A stretch of DNA of 5,404 nucleotides from Deltaproteobacteria bacterium RIFOXYA12_FULL_61_11 (lineage in GTDB: Bacteria > Bdellovibrionota_F > JAHFAK01 > YA12-FULL-61-11): positions 1 to 5,404 of the forward strand of contig MGSU01000308.1 in the NCBI GenBank assembly GCA_001799195.1. The letters run 5' to 3'. Made by a program: the position numbers and the translations under genes. The notes beneath the pieces were generated by a model that searched no databases, had not been told where the DNA came from, and saw only the letters and a list, made by a program, of their open reading frames with translations. This document shows, one piece after another, positions 1 through 5,404 of this stretch (positions are counted from its first letter, which is position 1; each line of letters opens with the position of its first letter).

Positions 1-232
1 CGCCGATGCCGACGCCTCCGCCGCCGATGCCGACACCTCCGCCGCCGATGCCGGCACCCATGCCGACACCTCCGCCGCCGATGCCGGCACCCATGCCGAC
101 ACCTCCGCCGCCGATGCCGGCACCCATGCCGACGCCTCCGCCGCCGATGCCGGCACCCATGCCGACGCCTCCGCCGCCGATGCCGGCACCGATGCCTCCA
201 GCACCGATGCCTTCCCCCATGCCCTTACCCAT
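1..232 (-). CDS. Possible N-terminal part of a Gly-rich repeat protein (alternative to the plus-strand reading)
   Basis: From the ATG at 230-232 the minus strand reads MGKGMGEGIGAGGIGAG, then repeats an 11-residue MGAGIGGGGVG unit off the left edge. It lies on the operon strand 85 nt after the asnB stop. Its codons (GGC, GGT, ATC, AAG, GAA) suit a G+C-rich host. The ACA/ACG difference is silent (GGT/GGC), and the CCC/CCG difference swaps Met for Ile. Against it, no Shine-Dalgarno sequence precedes the ATG. The frame can be extended only to a CTG at 260-262 with a weak AGGA 10 nt upstream, after an in-frame TAG at 269-271. No known family was recognised. It may be a surface or structural low-complexity protein, or not a gene. 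Confidence 0.3.
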   Translation of the reverse strand, partial: MGKGMGEGIGAGGIGAGIGGGGVGMGAGIGGGGVGMGAGIGGGGVGMGAGIGGGGVGMGAGIGGGGVGIGGGGVGIG

Positions 233-242
233 GCCGCGCTGA
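1..242 (+). CDS. Possible C-terminal end of a Met/Pro-rich repeat protein (alternative to the minus-strand reading)
   Basis: In this frame the array reads as an 11-residue repeat, MPTPPPPMPAP, entering from beyond the left edge and ending after MPPAPMPSPMPLPMPR at a TGA (240-242). No globular domain or known family is visible. In favour, every difference between units is silent here (ACA/ACG Thr, CCC/CCG Pro), and the Met-Pro-X-Pro rhythm continues up to the stop. Against, the tail uses codons unlike the neighbours (TTA, CCA, CCT), any start lies outside the window, and all six frames are open. The gene would converge on asnB. It excludes, or is excluded by, the minus-strand candidate over the same bases. 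Confidence 0.3.
   Translation, partial: PMPTPPPPMPTPPPPMPAPMPTPPPPMPAPMPTPPPPMPAPMPTPPPPMPAPMPTPPPPMPAPMPPAPMPSPMPLPMPR
6..191. repeat. Tandem array of five 33-bp units plus a 21-bp partial unit
   Basis: Five consecutive 33-bp units lie at 27-59, 60-92, 93-125, 126-158 and 159-191, preceded by a 21-bp partial unit at 6-26. The array probably continues past the left edge. A degenerate extension of the same period runs to about 236. Units differ at only two sites: ACA in the first three full units versus ACG in the last two (and in the partial unit), and CCC versus CCG at the end of the final unit. The unit is a multiple of three and contains no stop codon in any of the six frames. An open frame here is therefore not evidence of coding. 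Confidence 0.95.
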
Positions 243-317
243 TCTGCGTAAACCCGATCCAGGCTCGACTATTCCTACCGTGTATGATGATCTCGAATAG
301 AGAAGTGGTGTGAGAGG
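243..317. other. Intergenic stretch after asnB with no clear terminator
   Basis: This 75-nt stretch separates the asnB stop codon from the repeat region. The only inverted repeats seen are short: CTATTC at 269-274 pairs with GAATAG at 294-299 across a 19-nt loop, and a 4-bp TCTC/GAGA hairpin lies near 289-301. Neither has a T-tract, so no intrinsic terminator is called. No convincing promoter was seen. Confidence 0.5.
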
Positions 318-2195
318 TCAGCTCAAGAAACGCTGCAGCCACTCTTCGACATAGAGCAAGGACCATATCGCCAAGCGCCGGTTCCTGCGGCCTGAGAGAT
401 GGTCGTCGATGATGCCGTGCACGGCCTGACGATCGAGATACTCGTAGAGTCGAGCCCGTGGGGAGAAGAGGCGACGTTTGACGTACTCGATGCTCTCTCC
501 CTTGAACCAAGAGGCATCGGGAGCCGAGAAGCCCTGCTTGGTCTGTTCGGTGATCTGCCGCGGGATGTGCCGTTCCATGACCTTGCGGAGCAGGAGTTTT
601 CCATCTCGGGTCTTCTGGAAATACTTTGCCGCCTTGTTCCCGGGTTCGTTCTCGTTGAGCTTGACCACCTCGGCCAGGTTCGCCAATTTGCAACGCACCG
701 GAACACGCATGGCGAAATCGACCAAGTCGTTGTCGAGAAAAGGAACTCGCGTCTCCAACGAATGGGCCATGGACAGCTTGTCCTCTACCACCAGCAGGCC
801 GTGCAGGAAGGTCTTGGCCTCGAAGTAGAGTGAGTGGTTGATGTAATCCTCGGGTCTGGTCAAGCTCGCCGCCTTGTAACGGAAGACATCGGCCATGATG
901 TCTCGGGTCCAGACGTGCCCGACCTCGCCCCAGATCGGTTGGAAGACTTTTTTGATCTCGGTGTTCGGTATGAGGCGCTGCCAGAAGACATAGTACTTGT
1001 CGATGTATTCGTCGAAGTCGTGGTTGACCACGGCCCGGTAGTAGCGCCAGGGATAGCCGCCGAACAGCTCGTCCCCACCGCCGCCCGAGAGGACGACCTT
1101 GACGAACTTGGAGGCGAGCTGGGCGACGTAGTAGTTGGGATAGCTCTGGCCGACCCGGGGTTCTTCGAGGTGCTCGACCACCTTGGGCAGGGCCCGTTCC
1201 ATGTCGCCGGCCTTGAGCACCATTTCGTAGTGCTCGGTCTTGAAATGGTACGACATCAGTTCGGCCAGGGTTCGCTCGTCGAAGTCGAGTTCCAGGCCCG
1301 AGGCCGAGTGCAGGTCGAAGCCGCAGGTGAAGGTTTTTATGTAGGGCAGGACCGAGGCCGCTACCGCGGTGATGGAGCCGGAATCCATGCCGCCGGAGAG
1401 GTAGGACCCCAACTCGACGTCGGAGACGAGTTGACGGTTGACGGCTTGGCGGAACAGGCGGTCGAGTTCTTCGACGTACTCGGCTTCATCCAAGACGGTT
1501 TCCGGTTCGCGGAAGTCGTACCACCACCAGGAGTAGGGTTTGTTGAGAGCGGTCGATCCCAGCGGCACGGTCAGGTGATTGCCCGCTGGCAACAGGTTGA
1601 CGTCTTTGTAGAGGGTGCGCGGGGTGAAGAAGTTCTGGAAGGTGAAGTACTCGAGCAGGCCTTCTTTATCCAGGCCACACCGGTAGGTCGGATGCGCCAG
1701 GATGGCCTTGACCTCGGAGGCGAAGAGCAGGGTTGTGCCCTGGAGGGTGTAATAGAGCGGTTTGATGCCGTAACGATCGCGGGCGAGGAACAGTTCTTGT
1801 CGGTCGCGGTCCCAGATGGCGAAGGCGAACATGCCGTTGAAGCGCGAGAGACAGGCCGCGCCCCATTCGGCATAGGCCTCGAGCACGACCTCGGAGTCCG
1901 AACGCGACCGGAAGTGGTGTCCGAGGGCCTCCAGTTCGAGGCGTAGTTCCTGGAAATTGTAGATTTCGCCGTTATAGGTCAGGGCCAGGGAGCCTCGGCC
2001 GTTGATCATGGGCTGGTGCGCGGCCGGGGAGAGGTCGATGATGGCCAGACGTCGGTGGCCGAGTCCGACGAAGCTGTCGGTGTAAAAACCCTCTCCGTCG
2101 GGTCCGCGGTGGGCGATGGCGTCGGTCATCTGTCGCAGCAGGACGGCGCTGACGGGTTCGCCGTTGAGGTTGAAGATGCCTGCGATGCCGCACAT
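318..2195 (-). CDS. asnB: Asparagine synthase (glutamine-hydrolysing)-family amidotransferase
   Basis: A complete 625-residue AsnB-type enzyme. An N-terminal class II glutaminase releases ammonia from glutamine, and a C-terminal ATP-pyrophosphatase domain activates a carboxylate through an acyl-AMP and amidates it. The start is certain because the protein must begin Met-Cys-Gly-Ile so that Cys2 becomes the N-terminal nucleophile. Glutaminase motifs are AHRGPDGEG (28-36), GHRRLAIIDLS (46-56), YNGEIYN (74-80) and RSDSE (98-102). Synthetase motifs are the PP-loop SGGMDSGS (267-274), LSGGGGDELFGGY (369-381), SLETRVPFLD (479-488) and TKQGFSAP (552-559). All expected catalytic positions are present. 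The protein is longer than E. coli AsnB, with an extra Asn/Glu/Lys-rich stretch near 505-533. The substrate may be aspartate, but its place after three nucleotide-sugar genes suggests amidation of a sugar carboxylate, as proposed for WbpS and WbtH in O-antigen loci. It starts 10 nt after the preceding stop and has only a weak ribosome binding site. No clear terminator follows it. Confidence 0.95.
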   Translation of the reverse strand: MCGIAGIFNLNGEPVSAVLLRQMTDAIAHRGPDGEGFYTDSFVGLGHRRLAIIDLSPAAHQPMINGRGSLALTYNGEIYNFQELRLELEALGHHFRSRSDSEVVLEAYAEWGAACLSRFNGMFAFAIWDRDRQELFLARDRYGIKPLYYTLQGTTLLFASEVKAILAHPTYRCGLDKEGLLEYFTFQNFFTPRTLYKDVNLLPAGNHLTVPLGSTALNKPYSWWWYDFREPETVLDEAEYVEELDRLFRQAVNRQLVSDVELGSYLSGGMDSGSITAVAASVLPYIKTFTCGFDLHSASGLELDFDERTLAELMSYHFKTEHYEMVLKAGDMERALPKVVEHLEEPRVGQSYPNYYVAQLASKFVKVVLSGGGGDELFGGYPWRYYRAVVNHDFDEYIDKYYVFWQRLIPNTEIKKVFQPIWGEVGHVWTRDIMADVFRYKAASLTRPEDYINHSLYFEAKTFLHGLLVVEDKLSMAHSLETRVPFLDNDLVDFAMRVPVRCKLANLAEVVKLNENEPGNKAAKYFQKTRDGKLLLRKVMERHIPRQITEQTKQGFSAPDASWFKGESIEYVKRRLFSPRARLYEYLDRQAVHGIIDDHLSGRRNRRLAIWSLLYVEEWLQRFLS

Positions 2196-2205
2196 GGGTC
2201 GGTTC

Positions 2206-3399
2206 TCAGGCTGTCGCCCGCCAGGCGGCGAGCAAGTTTTCTGCGACGTAGGTGGCGTCTTCTGCGGTGAAATCGTGGAACAGCGGCAAGGTTATGGAGA
2301 GGCGGTCGGCCAACAACGAGTTGGGAAAGTCCTCGTCCGAGAGGTTGTAGCGGCGGCGGTAGTAATCGAGGGTGTGTACCGCGTGGGTTCCTTGACGAAC
2401 CGAGACCCCAGCCTCCTCGAGCAGTGCCATCATCTTGTTGCGCCGGATGTTCAGGGCTGGAAGGTCGGAGAGGGTCGGCAACTCACCGGGTCTGGCGGTC
2501 AGGAGGCAGACAAAGGACTGATAGCCATGGCCGTAGCCCGTGGGGACGTGCGGTAGGAGCAGGAAGGGCAGTTCGGAGAGGGCCTCGAGGTAGAACCCGG
2601 CCCCGCGTCGTCTGCCTGCCAGGATGCGCTCGAGCTTGTGCATCTGGCCGACTCCGAGCGCACCCTGGATATCCGTCAGACGATAGTTGTAGCCGCGCAT
2701 CTCGAAGGTGGGCAACAAGGAGCCTCCCTTCTCCGCGTGACGCTGGAGGTCGCTCTTGCCGGCGCCGTGGTCGCGCAAGGAGCGCACCTTGGCTGCGAGC
2801 GCGTCGTCGGCAGTGACGAACATGCCGCCTTCACCGGTGGTGATGGCTTTGCGCGGATGGAAGGAAAAGGCTCCGCCGTTTCCCCAATTGCCGCAATGTA
2901 CCCCGTTGATGGTGGCACCGGTGGCGCAGGCTGCGTCTTCGAGCAGGAACAACCCGTGATGTTCGCAAATGGCCTGGACGCCGGGCAAATCGGCCGGCAG
3001 GCCGAACAGGGAGACGGGGAGTATGGCTCGGGTGCGCTCGGTCAGGCTGGAGGGGAGTGAAGTTACCTCGAGGGTGAAGGTGCGGAGGTCGATGTCGCAG
3101 AACCGGACCTTGGCCCCGCAATATTCCACGGCATTGGCGGTGGCCACGTAGGTGAACGAGGGTACCAGCGCCTCATCTCCCTCGCAGAGCCCCGAGGCGA
3201 GGAGGGCGAGATGTAGGGCGGTCGTGCAGTTGCTGGAGGCCACGGCATGGCGGACTCCCGCGAAACGGGCGAAGAGCTGTTCGAATTGCGCGACGAAGGG
3301 TCCTTGCACGACCCAACCGCTCTTGAGGGGCCGGGTGACCAGGTCAAAGTCTTCTTCGTCGAAACAGGGTTTGGTGATGGGGAGGGTACGTGGGGTCAT
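2206..3399 (-). CDS. DegT/DnrJ/EryC1/StrS-family sugar aminotransferase, full length
   Basis: A complete 397-residue PLP-dependent sugar aminotransferase, a typical length for the family. The frame stays open upstream to 3708, but that extension overlaps the epimerase gene and is Arg/Pro-rich with no family similarity. The ATG at 3397-3399 has AGGAG 7 nt upstream and begins MTPRTLPITKP, as these proteins usually do. Motifs in order: KSGWVVQGPFV (26-36); SNCTTALHLAL (56-66), phosphate-binding loop; PSFTYVATANAV (80-91); EDAACATGA (154-162) with PLP-ring Asp155; FSFHPRKAITTGEGG (178-192) with Schiff-base Lys184 (codon 2848-2850); and MRGYNYRLTDIQGALG (234-249). The FSFHPRK-TTGEGG form is common in C4 aminotransferases such as perosamine synthase and ArnB types, so a 4-keto sugar substrate is a plausible inference. 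Lys184 makes a ColD-type dehydratase unlikely. It is clearly different from the upstream aminotransferase, so the two are not recent duplicates. Its TGA lies 10 nt before asnB, which suggests translational coupling. Confidence 0.96.
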   Translation of the reverse strand: MTPRTLPITKPCFDEEDFDLVTRPLKSGWVVQGPFVAQFEQLFARFAGVRHAVASSNCTTALHLALLASGLCEGDEALVPSFTYVATANAVEYCGAKVRFCDIDLRTFTLEVTSLPSSLTERTRAILPVSLFGLPADLPGVQAICEHHGLFLLEDAACATGATINGVHCGNWGNGGAFSFHPRKAITTGEGGMFVTADDALAAKVRSLRDHGAGKSDLQRHAEKGGSLLPTFEMRGYNYRLTDIQGALGVGQMHKLERILAGRRRGAGFYLEALSELPFLLLPHVPTGYGHGYQSFVCLLTARPGELPTLSDLPALNIRRNKMMALLEEAGVSVRQGTHAVHTLDYYRRRYNLSDEDFPNSLLADRLSITLPLFHDFTAEDATYVAENLLAAWRATA

Positions 3400-3406
3400 G
3401 GCCTTA

Positions 3407-3411
3407 CTCCT
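3407..3411 (-). promoter_or_regulatory. Strong Shine-Dalgarno site that fixes the start of the second aminotransferase
   Basis: The minus strand reads AGGAG with 7 nt (TAAGGCC) before the ATG at 3397-3399. It is the best ribosome binding site in the window. It selects this start over the in-frame upstream codons that lie within the epimerase gene. Confidence 0.75.
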
Positions 3412-3434
3412 GTGGGTTGAGGGGGAAGAAATGC

Positions 3435-4433
3435 TCAGACCGGTAGGGAGGCGGCGCGGCGCTTGCGGTTCACGGCCTCCTGGTCGTTTTTGCGCCAGTC
3501 GATCAGCCGGCGCATCCCCTCCTCGAGGTCCACGGTCCAACGGAAGCCGAGGTCCCGAGCGGCGGCCTCGGGGCAACCTATGCGATTGGTGACGAAGGTC
3601 TGGCCGGCAGGTTCGTAACGGAGGGGAAGTTCGGAACCGGTGAGGTGGAGGAGCAGCTCGGACAATTCTCTGATCGAGGTGCCGATGCCGCGGCCGACGT
3701 TGTAGCAATGGCCCGTGGCTTCGGAGGTCATGGCACAGACATTGGCCCTGGCCACGTCACCGACATAAATGAAATCGTATTGTTGGGAGCCATCGCCGTA
3801 AACAACCGGCTGCTTCCCGAGATCGAGGTTGTCCAGGATCTTCATCATCACGGCGATGTAGGCGCCCTTGTAATCCTGGCGGGGACCGTAGACGTTCATG
3901 TAGCGCAACCCAACCCAGGACAGGCCGTGTTGACTGCCCAACGATTTGAACATGTGCTCCCCGGCGATCTTGGTCGCGCCGTAGAAGGTGAAGTTATTGT
4001 AGGGATGGTCTTCGGTCATAGGGATGGCCACGGCATTGCCGTAGACCGAGGCCGAGGAGGAGTAGACCACGCGCTTGACCTTGTGCCGGATGCAGGCCTG
4101 AATGACGGCGAAGGTGCCGCGTACGTTGACCTCGAAGGCCGAGGCCGGGTACTCGTGGCAGTGGAGGAGCCACAGGGCGGCAAGGTGGAACACACCGTCG
4201 ATGCCGGCCATGGCCCGGTCCAGGATGTCTTCGTGCAGGACGTCGCCCCCCTGGGGGAAAATGGTCACCCGGGGATCCTTCAGCGCTCCGGCGAGGTTGT
4301 CCATGGTCCCGCGCGAGAAGTTGTCGAAGACCACGATCTCGCCGACGTCGGTCTTGACGAGTTCGTCGACGATGTGGCTGCCGATCAATCCTGCTCCGCC
4401 GACGACGAGAATACGCTTGCCTCGGAGATCCAT
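3435..4433 (-). CDS. NAD-dependent nucleotide-sugar epimerase/dehydratase (extended SDR family)
   Basis: A complete 332-residue extended short-chain dehydrogenase/reductase, the normal size for GalE-like enzymes. It probably epimerises, dehydrates or oxidises a nucleotide-activated sugar in the cytoplasm. The N-terminal Rossmann fold has GGAGLIG (residues 12-18), and Asp37 in FDNFSRG at the end of strand 2 suggests NAD rather than NADP. HLAA is at 83-86. YSSSASVYG (124-132) supplies the active-site serine, and YGATK (151-155) gives the catalytic Tyr151 and Lys155. RYMNVYGPRQ (177-186) and the YDFIYVGDVARA region (219-230) are substrate-domain family motifs. The ATG at 4431-4433 is preceded by GGGAG at 9 nt, and the glycine motif sits at the expected distance, so the start is well supported. 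The segment after HLAA (LWLLHCHEYP, 87-96) differs from classical GalE and suggests a separate subfamily; the substrate is not known. It is flanked by aminotransferase genes 36 nt before and 35 nt after. Confidence 0.95.
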   Translation of the reverse strand: MDLRGKRILVVGGAGLIGSHIVDELVKTDVGEIVVFDNFSRGTMDNLAGALKDPRVTIFPQGGDVLHEDILDRAMAGIDGVFHLAALWLLHCHEYPASAFEVNVRGTFAVIQACIRHKVKRVVYSSSASVYGNAVAIPMTEDHPYNNFTFYGATKIAGEHMFKSLGSQHGLSWVGLRYMNVYGPRQDYKGAYIAVMMKILDNLDLGKQPVVYGDGSQQYDFIYVGDVARANVCAMTSEATGHCYNVGRGIGTSIRELSELLLHLTGSELPLRYEPAGQTFVTNRIGCPEAAARDLGFRWTVDLEEGMRRLIDWRKNDQEAVNRKRRAASLPV

Positions 4434-4442
4434 ACCGTTCCG

Positions 4443-4447
4443 CTCCC
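4443..4447 (-). promoter_or_regulatory. Ribosome binding site of the epimerase gene
   Basis: The minus strand reads GGGAG here, 9 nt before the ATG at 4431-4433, inside the 36-nt gap after the upstream aminotransferase stop codon. It supports that start codon. Confidence 0.6.
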
Positions 4448-4469
4448 GGTGTATGAGGACGCTGGCGGT

Positions 4470-5404
4470 CTACAGGTTCGCCACGAGGATGTCAACGATT
4501 CGTCGTTGCGTGGAGGGGTCGAGGTAGGGGTGCATGGGAAGGCTGAAGATTCGCTTCGCCGCAGCTTCGGCGTGGGGGAAGTCGCCCTCGCGATAGCCCA
4601 GGGTGGTGAAGGCGCGCTGCAGGTGGAGCGGGTGCGGATAATAGATATTGGTCGGGACGCCGGCCGCGTGGAGCTGGGCCATGCAAGCGTCTCGGTTGTC
4701 GGTGAGGATGGAGTATTGCGCCCAGACCGAGCGGAGCCCCTCGGGTTCGCACTGGAGTTGCACGCGCTCCGCGAGCAGTTCCCGATAGCGGGAGGCAACC
4801 TGAGAGCGGGCTTCGACCTCCTCCTCGAAGATCGGGAGTTTTGCCAGGAGCACCGCGGCTTGCAAGGTGTCCAGACGGCCGTTGAGGCCCACGCGGACGT
4901 TTTCGTACTTATGACTTCCTCGCCCGTGGACGCGCAGGGATTGCAGGATGTCGAGCAGTTCGCCGTCGTCGGTCAACACGGCTCCGCCATCTCCATAGCA
5001 CCCGAGCGGTTTTGCCGGGAAGAAGCTGGTCGCGGTGACTTCGCACAAGGAGCCGACCGGTTTACCGTGGTAGCGGGCTCCGAAGCTCTGTGCTGCGTCG
5101 CCGAGGACGAACAAACCGTGACGGCGAGCAAGGGGAAGGATGCGGTCGTAGTCGCAGGGGAGACCGAAAAGATCGACCGGCAGGACGGCGCGTAGGCGCA
5201 ATTCCTTGGGCAGACGGACGCGGCCTCTCGCGGTAACTCGGTGTTCGAGCAGTTCTGCCAGGGCGTCCGGATCGAGCAGCAGGGTAGCCGGATCGATATC
5301 CGCGAAGACCGGGGTGGCCCCGAGCAGGGCCACAACCTCGGCCGTGGCCACGAAGGTGAAGGGGGTGGTGATCACCGCGTCGCCGGGTCCTATCCCTTTT
5401 GCCA
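4470..5404 (-). CDS. DegT/DnrJ/EryC1/StrS-family nucleotide-sugar aminotransferase, N-terminus cut by window edge
   Basis: This is a PLP-dependent aminotransferase of the sugar type (fold type I), expected to move an amino group from glutamate to a keto-sugar nucleotide in the cytoplasm. The reading frame is open to the right edge: nine further codons (reading AKGIGPGDA) precede the GTG at 5373-5375. That GTG codes for an internal valine in the family motif GDAVITTPFTFVATAE, so it is not a start, and roughly the first 60 residues are outside the window. The PLP-ring aspartate lies in GDAAQSFGA (codon 5097-5099). The Schiff-base lysine lies in SFFPAKPLGCYGDGG (codon 5010-5012), which argues against a ColD-like dehydratase, where this lysine is replaced. 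The C-terminus has the family's PTNIYYPHPLHLQ and FSLPMHPYL segments and ends in TAG. The style resembles WbpE/FdtB-type C3 aminotransferases; that assignment is inference. It is the first gene visible in the operon, 36 nt before the epimerase gene. Confidence 0.95.
   Translation of the reverse strand, partial: AKGIGPGDAVITTPFTFVATAEVVALLGATPVFADIDPATLLLDPDALAELLEHRVTARGRVRLPKELRLRAVLPVDLFGLPCDYDRILPLARRHGLFVLGDAAQSFGARYHGKPVGSLCEVTATSFFPAKPLGCYGDGGAVLTDDGELLDILQSLRVHGRGSHKYENVRVGLNGRLDTLQAAVLLAKLPIFEEEVEARSQVASRYRELLAERVQLQCEPEGLRSVWAQYSILTDNRDACMAQLHAAGVPTNIYYPHPLHLQRAFTTLGYREGDFPHAEAAAKRIFSLPMHPYLDPSTQRRIVDILVANL

Noticed and set aside
1-236. CRISPR array or other repeat-spacer system
   Set aside because: The 33-bp units are directly adjacent with no unique spacers, and they are in-frame low-complexity sequence.
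269-299. Intrinsic terminator after asnB
   Set aside because: The stem is only 6 bp with a 19-nt loop and no T-tract on either strand.
834-1946. A 370-codon open frame on the plus strand, antisense to asnB
   Set aside because: It lies wholly inside a gene with all AsnB catalytic motifs on the other strand. Its composition is that of an antisense shadow, and no domain is recognisable.
3400-3708. N-terminal extension of the second aminotransferase to an upstream ATG, giving 500 residues
   Set aside because: The added 103 residues overlap the epimerase gene, are Arg/Pro/His-rich and match no DegT feature. A strong AGGAG precedes the ATG at 3397-3399.
3645-5195. A 516-codon open frame on the plus strand, antisense to the epimerase and first aminotransferase genes
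   Set aside because: It crosses two well-supported minus-strand genes and the gap between them. Its Val/Asp/Gly/Glu-rich product shows no family motif. Long antisense frames are common in G+C-rich genes with biased third positions.
5373-5375. GTG as the start of the first aminotransferase
   Set aside because: The frame is open upstream to the window edge and encodes GIGPGDA, the usual family sequence before VITTPFTF. The codon is internal.

Overview
This G+C-rich bacterial window carries a run of sugar-modifying genes, all on the minus strand and all read from the right edge towards the left. The tight head-to-tail spacing and gene content are typical of a surface polysaccharide locus (O-antigen, capsule, exopolysaccharide or flagellin glycan). 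The host is probably a Gram-negative bacterium, perhaps a proteobacterium, but nothing here fixes the taxon.

In transcription order the layout is as follows. (1) A DegT/DnrJ/EryC1/StrS-family sugar aminotransferase is cut by the right edge (4470-5404). (2) After 36 nt comes an extended-SDR, NAD(P)-dependent nucleotide-sugar epimerase/dehydratase (3435-4433). (3) After 35 nt, and behind a strong AGGAG ribosome binding site, comes a second, full-length DegT-family aminotransferase (2206-3399). (4) After 10 nt comes a class II glutamine amidotransferase of the asparagine synthase family (318-2195). No terminator or promoter is visible between them, so they probably form part of one operon.

A reasonable joint role is making one or two amino or diamino sugars. 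The SDR enzyme would alter the stereochemistry or oxidation state of a nucleotide sugar, the two PLP enzymes would transaminate keto-sugar intermediates, and the AsnB-like enzyme would use glutamine nitrogen, possibly to amidate a uronic acid. The dehydratase, acetyltransferase, glycosyltransferase and flippase genes such a pathway needs are not in the window. Exact substrates cannot be read from the sequence.

The left end (1-317) has no confidently coding gene. It contains a near-perfect tandem array of five 33-bp units plus a partial unit, followed by 75 nt of plain intergenic sequence. The array is open in all six frames. It could encode the Met-Pro/Pro-rich tail of a plus-strand protein, the start of a Gly-rich minus-strand protein, or nothing. 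It is the least explained part of the window.
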